Both the position numbers and the translations under genes were made by a program. From NCBI GenBank assembly GCA_029204045.2, contig JAQNDB010000259.1, positions 40,690 to 104,689 on the forward strand: DNA of 64,000 nucleotides. Reading direction: 5' to 3'. The stretch comes from Tillandsia leiboldiana. Lineage: Eukaryota > Streptophyta > Magnoliopsida > Poales > Bromeliaceae. Shown piece by piece: positions 43,915 to 55,398 of this stretch. Under the pieces are notes generated by a model. It did not search any database. It saw only the letters and a program-made list of their open reading frames with translations, and had not been told where the DNA came from. Positions within the stretch are counted from its first letter, which is position 1, and each line of letters starts with the position of its first letter.

Positions 43915-46900
43915 TGTGATGATCCAGGTTTCCATGCACTGTTTTCCCGTGAATCCAAGTGTGAAACACCTAATGATGGTGTTTGATCCACAGTGTGTCA
44001 AAGGGACAGCACAGGTGGGTCCGTGGCAGTGTTTATTGTTAGTTTGGCCTTCGGCGGGGTTTGCCGAATTTTAGAAAAGTTTCTAGGCCAAACGGATGGC
44101 GTATTTGGATTCAGCGCGGAAAAACGCTTGAAAACGGCTATTTATTTGCCGGATTTGGAGTCCGGATGCCCAAAAACGGACTCCCGGAAGGTTCTAATGT
44201 CTCCTGGTGCATGGGGGAAGGCCGTGGACCGCCGGATGCCACGTGGCGGGCCTTCATTGGCCGGCCCGCGGCGCCCGGTGCATGGAACGGCTCGGCGGGG
44301 TGCACGGACCGGGCGCACCGACACGTGGCGCATGGCTACTGGCGGGTTCTTGGGACTCGGCGCAGGGGACAACGCCTGCGGCCGGTCAGGCGGCGCCTGC
44401 CCCCGCGCCTGACCGCACAGTGCGTGGGACGCGCGTCGCCTCGCCATTGGCGAGCGACTGCGGGGCTGACCGCGCGGTCGGGACGCGCGTCGGCCGCTGG
44501 CGCGCCCCGCACGGCTGTTCGCTGTGCGGGATGCGCGCCGATCCCCTGTGGGGACGCGCGTCGCGTGCTGATTGGTTCCGCCCGGTCGGACGGGACGCGT
44601 CCGACCCGCCCTGGCGGATCCGGGCCCAAACGTGGCCCGAATCCAATAACTTGGGTTTGTTTTTCTCCTTCTTAATTCTCTTAGGGCATTGGAAGCCCGA
44701 TTTCTCTCTTTCTGGTTGGAACCACTCCGAACCCCCTCTTAGACATTTCTTCCTCTCCCAATCCTTCATCCACTGTAGTAATCTCAAGAATTTTGAAGGC
44801 TCGGATCCCAAGGTTTGCATTTATCCGGCGCGGCGCGACGATCGTTCTACGGCTACCAGATTCGTCGCATTTCGGTGTTCTTGCTCCCCCGGCTCACCCC
44901 GACATCCTGTTTTTACGATTTTTGCGCCGTCGGATTCTTGACAGGTAGGGCTTCACTTCCTCTTTTATGAGTTTCTCTTGATTCAGAGGTTTTGATGGTG
45001 ATTCTGTGGCTTCTTTCTGACCCTTTTTCCGTCGCGGAGTTTTGGGACAGCACCACCTCGTTTTGGCGATAACTTCGCGCTCGATCATCGAAACAGGGCG
45101 ACTCAAAAGGGGATTTGCATCTACGCGTCACGAGGAATCTCCTGGAATTTTCGTGGATTTTTGTGGAATTTCCCTGAAGGTGAGGAATCCCTTTTTACAG
45201 AATTTTATATCGCTGTTTTGGGATGAATGTATTGTTTGAGGTGGTCCTCTTGTCGATTTTCGTTCTCAGCACAGAAAAATCGTGGGAAAACGTGCAGGTA
45301 CTTGTTTCGACCGGATCGTCGCGTAGATCGCAGTGTATATTTTTCTGGGAATTTTGTGGGCACGTGTCACAGGTAAAAATGGCTGAACAGTAAATCTGAA
45401 TTTGGGAGACAGATTTTGGGTTAAACTTGAATTGTAATTTGTGTGTGTTCTTTGGGATCTTTGGCACAGTGTTGCGGGGTTTTTCCGGAGCGAGCGCGGA
45501 CTTAGCCTTTGAGGACCGGATTTAGCGCTCGAGGTGGGTACCGTTGTTTACCTCCTACTTATGATGTCCCCACTAGGCCTATTGGAGTGCTTCACTGTTA
45601 TGTTGCTAAATGAACCGGAATAAGTTAAAATGGCATCTTGGTTGAGAATTGGACTTATTGCTTGGGCTACATCTTAAAATGGACTAAGTATTAATGAATG
45701 GATGATTCTTATATTAATATGTCGTTTAAACCTCACGGGGGGGGGGAGTTTTGCTATAAAGGACTATCTTACTCGTACACTTTGGGACCTCTTATGCTTA
45801 TGTGATAAATGGATATGAGATAACTTAGCAAATGAAAGTTTAACTAGTGGCATACCTCTCTATTGGGAAGGATAATAATATTTAAACCCTGTTTTTATAT
45901 AAAGGACTTTGCATGCTTAAATGGACATCTAGTTAGGCCACCTTTTTCTGCTACACTATCATGCTGGAATTGACTTAGGAGAAACCATGCTTTTCTCTTC
46001 TTTTATTTATATTCGGGGGATAGTGCGCTCGGGTTCGAGCAGGGACCGGGATAGTGTAGTCAGACAGTTGTGGGCTTTGGGACAGGCAGGCTGTGAGGGC
46101 CGGGCATTGCGGCAACCGCGGATCTTTGGCGGTTGACCGGACAGTAGTTATTGCATCAGATTGGGATAGAGGATTTGGATTTCTTTTAGTGGATGGGTTT
46201 TCCACCGTGATCAGAGTCATGATCCAGTCCTGCTGATTTGGTACTTGTTACCCAGGCATTATACTCGTGTGGGTCGCTCCCCTCGAGTGCCACTCCGGAG
46301 TGTGCGTTTTTACAGGCTTCGAGTCTTCGAGACTCCCTTTTCCTATCGGTGTTATGCGTAGGCTGGCATACCCGATTTGGCAGGCAGAGCAGGCAGTACC
46401 AGTGCTTACTGGTGTATCGATTGGGTCTAGACAGGCAGGCGTTGACATTCTGATGCATACATATAGCTAATCTAACAGTTAGCTCATTAGAGGCATGTAG
46501 TGGTAGCTCTATTCATCATCAGCAGTTTTAATTACAGCTTACCACCTTTGTTCACCTTTTCTGCCTCTTATAGTCCTAGTGGGCACATTTGTGTTGAGGT
46601 CTACCCACTAGGAGGAGGCTACTGTTTTATAGTAGTTCTCACTCCCCACTGCTTTTCTTCTTCTATTCCCCTTTGTTTTGCAGAGTCGTCTGCGGCTGTT
46701 GCAGGACCCTCCACTGCGGACCGAGGTAAGAGAATCGCGGACTAGATAGCGGTCCACCCAGGCACCAGTTCTATTATTAGATGTACCCCGATACTCTCAG
46801 ATACTCTACTATTCATTTCTTTTTGGGTCTGGCTTCGGCCAGCTGGTTGTATTTGATTAGTGAGATGGGAGAGACATATGTATTATTGAGAGTTACTTTC

Positions 46901-47079
46901 TGCACTTTACTTTTCTGCTTCATCTGAGATGTATTAGTTACTGTTTAGCTCTGTTTATGCTCTTTTTTATATCATCTCTACTTGAGCAGGTTACCAGCGC
47001 TTCGTATACACGGGAAATTCTGTGTATACGGCGGATCTGTAGACGGGCCCGGGTTCTGGTTTACACCCGGGGCGTGACA
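43915..47079 (+). repeat. 5' LTR of element C (3165 bp)
   Basis: TGTGATGATCC to CCGGGGCGTGACA. The GC-rich U3-like part has CACGTG at 44240 and 44322. A further site is at 45361. The block 46264-46301 (CTCGTGTGGGTCGCTCCCCT and following) is shared, in sense orientation, with A and F LTRs. No clear TATA box was found. Short frames are non-coding. Confidence 0.95.
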
Positions 47080-47087
47080 GATTAAGT

Positions 47088-47100
47088 TGGTATCAGAGCT
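47088..47100 (+). other. Primer-binding site of element C (tRNA-Met)
   Basis: TGGTATCAGAGCT, eight bases after the 5' LTR. Confidence 0.92.
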
Positions 47101-47268
47101 TAGGGATAGGTCAATTGGGACTTAGGAAACCCTAGGCTTTTGGCAGACCCTAGGAAGGCAGGGCGTGAGTGACGTGACATTATGCGGAAGTCGGCAATTT
47201 GGTCATATATTATTTTGACTCTTCCAGGGAGTGAAGAGGGATTGGCATGTCCTGTTTCTGGCGAACTA

Positions 47269-47292
47269 TTATGTTGGCTGCAGACAACATAA
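47269..47292 (+). other. Conserved leader hairpin in C (CTGCAG loop)
   Basis: Arms TTATGTTG and CAACATAA around GCTGCAGA, 168 nt after the primer site and 90 nt before the gag start. Identical in A and F. A second shared block, GACTTTCGCT, follows at 47319-47328. Confidence 0.88.
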
Positions 47293-47381
47293 GGTTACAG
47301 AAATAGGAGGATGCCTTTGACTTTCGCTAGATTGGGTCGTGTGTGGTTTCGGTACTGATTTGTGGTTTCTTGTGTGACAGG

Positions 47382-50300
47382 ATGCCTCCCAGGCGGCGGA
47401 TTCCTACCCGGGGTACCCCTACACCCCCGGAGGGGCCGGAGCAGTCCGGACCTTCAGAGATTGCTGAGTTGAGGGCCATGGTGGCCCAGCTGGCGGAGGG
47501 TCACCGCCGGCAGGAGCAGAGGTTTGAGCAGCTGCTTGCTCAGGTTGGGGCCCCTCCCCCTACTACTACTGAGGCCCCCGCACCACCTGTTGTACCACCG
47601 GCTATACCGCTTGTGCCTACGGCACCATCTTCGAGCAGCGGGGCCCCGGGAGCGTTCCGACCTTTGGCTCCCGAGGAGGAGCAGGAGTTTACTGATAAAC
47701 TCACCCATTTCTGCAAGCGGGGACCGCCTAGATTCTCGGGGCGGAGCACTCACCCTTGGGAGGTTGGGACGTGGCTTTCAGCAATGGAGAAGTTGTTCCG
47801 AGACTTCTTCATCGATCAGAAGTACCGGGTACACATGGCTGTGCATTGTCTGGATGGAGATGCGGACACGTGGTGGCGTCGGGTGGAGCCCCTGGAGTTT
47901 CAGATCACCCGGCAGCTACCTTGGGCAGAGTTCAAGAGGATGGTCCTGGACACTTACTTTTCCACCAGCGTGAAGAAAAAGGTAGAGGATGACCTGAAGA
48001 ATCTCCAGCAGGGCGACCGGTCGGCATGGGACTACTTTCAGGAGTTTTCGCGACTGCTCAGCTGCGTTCCCTACGTCGCGAGGGATGGACCACATCAGGT
48101 GGAGCTCTTCGAGTCGGGCCTGCGCCCGGAGCTCTATACCTTGGTGCATGCACAGAGATTACAGACCCTGGAGGAGGCGGCCGAGCATGCACAGTGGATC
48201 GAGAGAGGAGACCACGTTGTCGCCAGACGTGGGGGCCTGGCCGCTCAGGGATCGGACAGGAAGCGGCCAGCGCAGGATGATGGGGGACAGGCCAGCTCCT
48301 GGAGGCCGCCCCGACCCCCGCCGCCTCAGTTCTCAGGCCGCGGGCGTTCGGAGCGGCGAGGGCATGGTGGATCTCCGAGGCCCCCACAGCACCAGCAGCA
48401 GCACTCACGACAGCAGCAGCATTCCCAGCAGCAGAGGTCGCAGTCCCGGCACCAGGGATCTCAGCGGCAGAGGCAGCAGCAGCAGGGGAGGCAGCCCCAG
48501 ACCCCAGCCAGGTGCATTTTCTGCCAGGGACAGCACTCTCCTGATACTTGTGACCAGAGGTTTGGCCGCTGTTACCGGTGCGGACAGTCGGGCCACGTTC
48601 GAGCTACTTGCCCTTATGCGCCAGCACCGGCTCCTTCCTCAGCATCAGCCCCACCGGCGCCCCAGCAGCGGTCCTATGCTCCAGCGAGCAGGGCCCCTTC
48701 TTCCCACCCGGCAGATCACCGACCACCGGCACAGAGCGGGCGGGTTTATGCCGCCCAGGTTGCGGACTCCCTGGCAGCCGACCACGTGGTGGCAGGTATC
48801 GTTTTACTTTCTGGCAGTAGAGCTCGCACCTTATTTGATACCGGGGCATCACATTCTTTCATCAGTAGAGCATTTGCATCATCTCATGGACTAGAGTTAG
48901 GTCGGTTGCCACGTGCGTTAGAGGTACGGGTTCCCGAGCATACTTTACTTGTAGAGGAGTGTTGTTGGTCTTGCCCTGTACAGATCGAGTCGTGGATCTT
49001 GCCAGCGGACCTGATGGTCCTGAGTCAGCTGCGAGACTTTGATATGGTACTTGGGATGGACTGGCTGACTCGCTATTATGCGACTATTGATTGTGCCGCG
49101 AGGACGGTGACTTTTAGCGAGCCAGGCCAGGAGGTGATTGTGTACAGAGGATGCCAGAGTACCTTCTTCGCCGCGATAGTTTCGACTTCTCGTGCGAGGC
49201 AGATGATGCGCAGCGGATGCGTGGCCTTTTTGGCCAGTGTGGTTGAGGGGCCTGCGGCGGCACCGGGACTCGCGGATATCCCTATAGTCCACGAGTTCCC
49301 GGATGTTTTCCCACCAGAGCTGATTAGTATGCCGCCGGATAGGGAGATCGAGTTTTTGATTGACGTAGTCCCAGGAACTGCGCCAATCTCTAAGGCCCCT
49401 TACCGAATGGCACCGGCGGAGCTGCGGGAGTTGAAGGCGCAACTCCAGGATTTATTGGATAAGGGTTTTGTGAGGCCGAGTGTATCACCTTGGGGAGCAC
49501 CGGTGCTGTTCGTGAAGAAGAAGGATGGTTCACTTCGTCTTTGTGTGGATTACCGAGAGCTGAATAAAGTGACCATCAAGAACAAGTACCCTTTGCCGCG
49601 CATCGACGACTTATTTGATCAGCTGCAAGGGTCTTGTGTCTTCTCTAAGATTGATTTACAGTCTGGTTACCACCAACTGAAGGTGAAGACCGAGGATGTT
49701 CCTAAGACAGCATTCAGGACTCGGTACGGGCATTACGAGTTCACCGTCATGCCTTTTGGATTGACTAATGCCCCTGCCGCATTTATGGATTTGATGAACA
49801 GGGTCTTTCGACCTTATCTGGACCGGTTTGTAGTAGTGTTCATCGATGACATCCTGATTTACTCTCGGAGCGATGTGGAGCACGAGGAGCATCTGAGGAT
49901 AGTGCTGCAACTTCTGAGGGAGAAGAAGTTGTATGCCAAGTTGTCTAAGTGCGAGTTTTGGCTTCGAGAGGTTGCCTTTTTGGGCCATGTGATTTCAGCC
50001 GCGGGAGTGGCGGTAGACCCGGCGAAGATTGAGGCGATCCGGGATTGGCCCCGACCGACGACGGTAGCAGAGGTTCGCAGTTTTATGGGCTTGGCAGGTT
50101 ATTACCGTCGGTTTGTGGAGGGTTTCGCGAAACTTTCCGCACCCCTCACTCGTTTGACGCGCAAAGGAATCAAGTTCATCTGGAGTGAGGATTGCCAGAG
50201 AAGCTTCGAGGAACTGAAGACCAGATTGATGTCAGCTCCTATCCTTTCCCTCCCTGTTATGGGGAAAGGATACGTGATCTACAGTGACGCATCGCATAGT

Positions 50301-52184
50301 GGACTCGGGTGCGTGCTGATGCAGGAGGGTAAGGTAATCGCTTATGCTTCGCGACAACTCAAGGATTATGAGAAAAATTACCCTACCCATGACTTGGAGC
50401 TAGCGGCTGTGATCTTCGCACTGAAGTTGTGGCGCCACTATCTGTATGGGGAACACTGCGAGATTTACACCGACCACAAGAGCCTGAAGTATCTGTTCAC
50501 GCAGAAGGAGCTCAATCTGAGGCAGCGCAGATGGTTGGAGCTGTTAAAGGATTACGATGTGGACATACTTTACCATCCCGGCAAGGCAAACGTGGTCGCT
50601 GATGCCCTGAGCAGGAGAGCAGTGCAGAGCTTATCTATGATGATCACCGATCAGGCGCCATTATTGGAGCAGATGAGGCGGTTAGAGCTTGAGGTGGTGT
50701 CCCCAGGGGTTTCTGCTAGACTATTGTCCTTGGTCGTGCAGCCCACTCTGTTGGACAGGATTCGGGAGAAACAGAGTGAGGACCCCCATCTGATGAGGAT
50801 TCGAGAGCAGATTCCGGCTGGAGAGGCAGGGGATTTCTCAGTTGATGCTTCGGGAGTACTACGGTACAGGGACCGAGCTTGCGTGCCTATGGACTCGGAG
50901 ACTCGAGAGCAGATCTTGCGAGAGGCTCATTATACACCTTATACCATCCATCCTGGTGGGACTAAGATGTATAAGGACCTCAAGGCACAGTTCTGGTGGA
51001 GCGGCATGAAAAGAGATATTGGCAGATTTGTGGCGCACTGCTTAACTTGTCAGCAAGTAAAGGCTGAGCATCGTGTACCTGCTGGCAAGTTGCAGAGCCT
51101 CCCGATCCCTGAATGGAAGTGGGATCATATCACTATGGATTTTGTCACGGGATTGCCGAGAGCTCAGACTGGAGCGGATGCGATCTGGGTGGTCGTGGAC
51201 AGACTCACCAAATCCGCTCACTTTATACCAGTTCAGATGACTTGGCCATTGGATCGACTGGCACAGGTGTACTTGGCCGAGGTGGTCAGATTGCACGGGA
51301 TACCCATTTCCATCGTGTCGGATAGGGACTCGAGGTTTGTCTCGCACTTTTGGAGGAGTTTACAGACGGCCCTAGGGACACGGCTTCACTTCAGCACAGC
51401 TTTTCACCCACAGACGGACGGACAGTCAGAGCGCACCATTCAGACTCTCGAGGATATGCTACGAGCATGCGTTCTGGACTTTGGGGGCGGGTGGCACCGA
51501 CATCTGGGATTGGTCGAGTTTGCGTACAACAACAGCTATCAAGCGAGCATCCAGATGGCTCCGTTTGAAGCGTTGTATGGGCGCAAGTGTCGGTCACCCC
51601 TATATTGGAGTGATGTGGGCGAGAAGAAGACCTTGGGTCCTGATCTACTATTGGAGGCAGAGGAGAAGGTCAGACTGATTCGACGACATCTGGAGACAGC
51701 TCAGAGCCGGCAGAAGAGTTATGCTGACACCCGACGACGAGACTTGGAGTTTCAGGTGGGCGATCATGTCTTTTTGAAAGTCTCGCCGTCGAAAGGGATT
51801 CGGAGATTTGGGATTCGTGGAAAACTGAGCCCTCGTTATATCGGACCTTTTGAGGTATTGGAGCGCATCGGGCCAGTTGCCTACCGGCTTGCACTTCCTC
51901 CCAGATTGGCTAGTGTTCACGACGTGTTTCATGTATCCACCCTGAGGAGATATGTTCATGACCCGTCGCACATCATTGATTTCGTCCCACTGGAGGTTGC
52001 GGAGGACTTGAGCTATGTCGAGCGGCCACTGCGGATTTTGGACCGCGAGGTTAGAGAGCTGCGCAGCCGGGCCATCCCTTATGTGAAGGTTCTGTGGAGC
52101 AACCAGGGCGAGCGCGAAGCTACGTGGGAGCTGGAGTCAGCGATGTTGGATGCCCACCCCCAATTGTTTGAGGCCCCGACTTGA
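47382..52184 (+). CDS. gag-pol: Gag-Pol polyprotein of element C (about 1600 aa, intact)
   Basis: The start is placed at the ATG of MPPRRR (47382), because D's Gag has the same N-terminus; the frame is open upstream to 47343 only from a GTG. Domains: Gag, about residues 95-230; Gln/Arg/Pro-rich linker; zinc knuckles CIFCQGQHSPDTC (378) and CYRCGQSGHVRATC (397); protease DTGA at 486; RT with IDD at 821-823; RNase H Asp at 969; integrase HHCC from 1183; catalytic D1253, D1314 and E1350; chromodomain-like tail (SRAIPYVKVLWSNQGEREATWELE) to the stop. All signature residues are present and no stop or frameshift occurs. It directs reverse transcription and integration of its own RNA and could act in trans on A/F-type elements. 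Confidence 0.95.
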   Translation: MPPRRRIPTRGTPTPPEGPEQSGPSEIAELRAMVAQLAEGHRRQEQRFEQLLAQVGAPPPTTTEAPAPPVVPPAIPLVPTAPSSSSGAPGAFRPLAPEEEQEFTDKLTHFCKRGPPRFSGRSTHPWEVGTWLSAMEKLFRDFFIDQKYRVHMAVHCLDGDADTWWRRVEPLEFQITRQLPWAEFKRMVLDTYFSTSVKKKVEDDLKNLQQGDRSAWDYFQEFSRLLSCVPYVARDGPHQVELFESGLRPELYTLVHAQRLQTLEEAAEHAQWIERGDHVVARRGGLAAQGSDRKRPAQDDGGQASSWRPPRPPPPQFSGRGRSERRGHGGSPRPPQHQQQHSRQQQHSQQQRSQSRHQGSQRQRQQQQGRQPQTPARCIFCQGQHSPDTCDQRFGRCYRCGQSGHVRATCPYAPAPAPSSASAPPAPQQRSYAPASRAPSSHPADHRPPAQSGRVYAAQVADSLAADHVVAGIVLLSGSRARTLFDTGASHSFISRAFASSHGLELGRLPRALEVRVPEHTLLVEECCWSCPVQIESWILPADLMVLSQLRDFDMVLGMDWLTRYYATIDCAARTVTFSEPGQEVIVYRGCQSTFFAAIVSTSRARQMMRSGCVAFLASVVEGPAAAPGLADIPIVHEFPDVFPPELISMPPDREIEFLIDVVPGTAPISKAPYRMAPAELRELKAQLQDLLDKGFVRPSVSPWGAPVLFVKKKDGSLRLCVDYRELNKVTIKNKYPLPRIDDLFDQLQGSCVFSKIDLQSGYHQLKVKTEDVPKTAFRTRYGHYEFTVMPFGLTNAPAAFMDLMNRVFRPYLDRFVVVFIDDILIYSRSDVEHEEHLRIVLQLLREKKLYAKLSKCEFWLREVAFLGHVISAAGVAVDPAKIEAIRDWPRPTTVAEVRSFMGLAGYYRRFVEGFAKLSAPLTRLTRKGIKFIWSEDCQRSFEELKTRLMSAPILSLPVMGKGYVIYSDASHSGLGCVLMQEGKVIAYASRQLKDYEKNYPTHDLELAAVIFALKLWRHYLYGEHCEIYTDHKSLKYLFTQKELNLRQRRWLELLKDYDVDILYHPGKANVVADALSRRAVQSLSMMITDQAPLLEQMRRLELEVVSPGVSARLLSLVVQPTLLDRIREKQSEDPHLMRIREQIPAGEAGDFSVDASGVLRYRDRACVPMDSETREQILREAHYTPYTIHPGGTKMYKDLKAQFWWSGMKRDIGRFVAHCLTCQQVKAEHRVPAGKLQSLPIPEWKWDHITMDFVTGLPRAQTGADAIWVVVDRLTKSAHFIPVQMTWPLDRLAQVYLAEVVRLHGIPISIVSDRDSRFVSHFWRSLQTALGTRLHFSTAFHPQTDGQSERTIQTLEDMLRACVLDFGGGWHRHLGLVEFAYNNSYQASIQMAPFEALYGRKCRSPLYWSDVGEKKTLGPDLLLEAEEKVRLIRRHLETAQSRQKSYADTRRRDLEFQVGDHVFLKVSPSKGIRRFGIRGKLSPRYIGPFEVLERIGPVAYRLALPPRLASVHDVFHVSTLRRYVHDPSHIIDFVPLEVAEDLSYVERPLRILDREVRELRSRAIPYVKVLWSNQGEREATWELESAMLDAHPQLFEAPT

Positions 52185-52220
52185 GGTATGATTTTAGTTT
52201 CGAGGACGAAACTTTCTTTT

Positions 52221-52232
52221 AGTGGGGGAGGA
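52221..52232 (+). other. Polypurine tract of element C
   Basis: AGTGGGGGAGGA immediately before the 3' LTR. The preceding GTTTCGAGGACGAAACT (from about 52198) is also shared with A and F. Confidence 0.92.
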
Positions 52233-55200
52233 TGTGATGATCCAGGTTTCCATGCACTGTTTTCCCGTGAATCCAAGTGTGAAACACCTAATGATGGTGT
52301 TTGATCCACAGTGTGTCAAAGGGACAGCACAGGTGGGTCCGTGGCAGTGTTTATTGTTAGTTTGGCCTTCGGCGGGGTTTGCCGAATTTTAGAAAAGTTT
52401 CTAGGCCAAACGGATGGCGTATTTGGATTCAGCGCGGAAAAAACGCTTGAAAACGGCTATTTATTTGCCGGATTTGGAGTCCGGATGCCCAAAAACGGAC
52501 TCCCGGAAGGTTCTAATGTCTCCTGGTGCATGGGGGAAGGCCGTGGACCGCCGGATGCCACGTGGCGGGCCTTCATTGGCCGGCCCGCGGCGCCCGGTGC
52601 ATGGAACGGCTCGGCGGGGTGCACGGACCGGGCGCACCGACACGTGGCGCATGGCTACTGGCGGGTTCTTGGGACTCGGCGCAGGGGACAACGCCTGCGG
52701 CCGGTCAGGCGGCGCCTGCCCCCGCGCCTGACCGCACAGTGCGTGGGACGCGCGTCGCCTCGCCATTGGCGAGCGACTGCGGGGCTGACCGCGCGGTCGG
52801 GACGCGCGTCGGCCGCTGGCGCGCCCCGCACGGCTGTTCGCTGTGCGGGATGCGCGCCGATCCCCTGTGGGGACGCGCGTCGCGTGCTGATTGGTTCCGC
52901 CCGGTCGGACGGGACGCGTCCGACCCGCCCTGCCGGATCCGGGCCCAAACGTGGCCCGAATCCAATAACTTGGGTTTGTTTTTCTCCTTCTTAATTCTCT
53001 TAGGGCATTGGAAGCCCGATTTCTCTCTTTCTGGTTGGAACCACTCCGAACCCCCTCTTAGACATTTCTTCCTCTCCCAATCCTTCATCCACTGTAGTAA
53101 TCTCAAGAATTTTGAAGGCTCGGATCCCAAGGTTTGCATTTATCCGGCGCGGCGCGACGATCGTTCTACGGCTACCAGATTCGTCGCATTTCGGTGTTCT
53201 TGCTCCCCCGGCTCACCCCGACATCCTGTTTTTACGATTTTTGCGCCGTCGGATTCTTGACAGGTAGGGCTTCACTTCCTCTTTTATGAGTTTCTCTTGA
53301 TTCAGAGGTTTTGATGGTGATTCTGTGGCTTCTTTCTGACCCTTTTTCCGTCGCGGAGTTTTGGGACAGCACCACCTCGTTTTGGCGATAACTTCGCGCT
53401 CGAGCATCGAAACAGGGCGACTCAAAAGGGGATTTGCATCTACGCGTCACGAGGAATCTCCTGGAATTTTCGTGGATTTTTGTGGAATTTCCCTGAAGGT
53501 GAGGAATCCCTTTTTACAGAATTTTATATCGCTGTTTTGGGATGAATGTATTGTTTGAGGTGGTCCTCTTGTCGATTTTCGTTCTCAGCACAGAAAAATC
53601 GTGGGAAAACGTGCAGGTACTTGTTTCGACCGGATCGTCGCGTAGATCGCAGTGTATATTTTTCTGGGAATTTTGTGGGCACGTGTCACAGGTAAAAATG
53701 GCTGAACAGTAAATCTGAATTTGGGAGACAGATTTTGGGTTAAACTTGAATTGTAATTTGTGTGTGTTCTTTGGGATCTTTGGCACAGTGTTGCGGGGTT
53801 TTTCCGGAGCGAGCGCGGACTTAGCCTTTGAGGACCGGATTTAGCGCTCGAGGTGGGTACCGTTGTTTACCTCCTACTTATGATGTCCCCACTAGGCCTA
53901 TTGGAGTGCTTCACTGTTATGTTGCTAAATGAACCGGAATAAGTTAAAATGGCATCTTGGTTGAGAATTGGACTTATTGCTTGGGCTACATCTTAAAATG
54001 GACTAAGTATTAATGAATGGATGATTCTTATATTAATATGTCGTTTAAACCTCACGGGGGGGGGAGTTTTGCTATAAAGGACTATCTTACTCGTACACTT
54101 TGGGACCTCTTATGCTTATGTGATAAATGGATATGAGATAACTTAGCAAATGAAAGTTTAACTAGTGGCATACCTCTCTATTGGGAAGGATAATAATATT
54201 TAAACCCTGTTTTTATATAAAGGACTTTGCATGCTTAAATGGACATCTAGTTAGGCCACCTTTTTCTGCTACACTATCATGCTGGAATTGACTTAGGAGA
54301 AACCATGCTTTTCTCTTCTTTTATTTATATTCGGGGGATAGTGCGCTCGGGTTCGAGCAGGGACCGGGATAGTGTAGTCAGACAGTTGTGGGCTTTGGGA
54401 CAGGCAGGCTGTGAGGGCCGGGCATTGCGGCAACCGCGGATCTTTGGCGGTTGACCGGACAGTAGTTATTGCATCAGATTGGGATAGAGGATTTGGATTT
54501 CTTTTAGTGGATGGGTTTTCCACCGTGATCAGAGTCATGATCCAGTCCTGCTGATTTGGTACTTGTTACCCAGGCATTATACTCGTGTGGGTCGCTCCCC
54601 TCGAGTGCCACTCCGGAGTGTGCGTTTTTACAGGCTTCGAGTCTTCGAGACTCCCTTTTCCTATCGGTGTTATGCGTAGGCTGGCATACCCGATTTGGCA
54701 GGCAGAGCAGGCAGTACCAGTGCTTACTGGTGTATCGATTGGGTCTAGACAGGCAGGCGTTGACATTCTGATGCATACATATAGCTAATCTAACAGTTAG
54801 CTCATTAGAGGCATGTAGTGGTAGCTCTATTCATCATCAGCAGTTTTAATTACAGCTTACCACCTTTGTTCACCTTTTCTGCCTCTTATAGTCCTAGTGG
54901 GCACATTTGTGTTGAGGTCTACCCACTAGGAGGAGGCTACTGTTTTATAGTAGTTCTCACTCCCCACTGCTTTTCTTCTTCTATTCCCCTTTGTTTTGCA
55001 GAGTCGTCTGCGGCTGTTGCAGGACCCTCCACTGCGGACCGAGGTAAGAGAATCGCGGACTAGATAGCGGTCCACCCAGGCACCAGTTCTATTATTAGAT
55101 GTACCCCGATACTCTCAGATACTCTACTATTCATTTCTTTTTGGGTCTGGCTTCGGCCAGCTGGTTGTATTTGATTAGTGAGATGGGAGAGACATATGTA

Positions 55201-55398
55201 TTATTGAGAGTTACTTTCTGCACTTTACTTTTCTGCTTCATCTGAGATGTATTAGTTACTGTTTAGCTCTGTTTATGCTCTTTTTTTATATCATCTCTAC
55301 TTGAGCAGGTTACCAGCGCTTCGTATACACGGGAAATTCTGTGTATACGGCGGATCTGTAGACGGGCCCGGGTTCTGGTTTACACCCGGGGCGTGACA
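52233..55398 (+). repeat. 3' LTR of element C (3166 bp)
   Basis: Nearly identical to 43915-47079. Net +1 base from homopolymer runs: A5/A6, G10/G9 and T6/T7. Confidence 0.95.

Larger units (their letters stand above)
43915..55398 (+). mobile_element. Element C: intact Ty3/gypsy chromovirus (Tekay/Del-like), very recent
   Basis: Flanked by TATCC (43910-43914 and 55399-55403). LTRs of 3165 and 3166 bp, tRNA-Met site, leader hairpin, one open gag-pol frame and a perfect polypurine tract are all present; total 11,484 bp. By eye the LTRs differ at two substitutions (44612/52931 and 45085/53404) and three homopolymer lengths. It is the best candidate in the window for an element still able to transpose. 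Confidence 0.96.

Noticed and set aside
44061..44941. Open frames of 200-244 codons in both C LTRs
   Set aside because: GC-rich U3-like sequence; overlapping frames on both strands and no recognised protein family.
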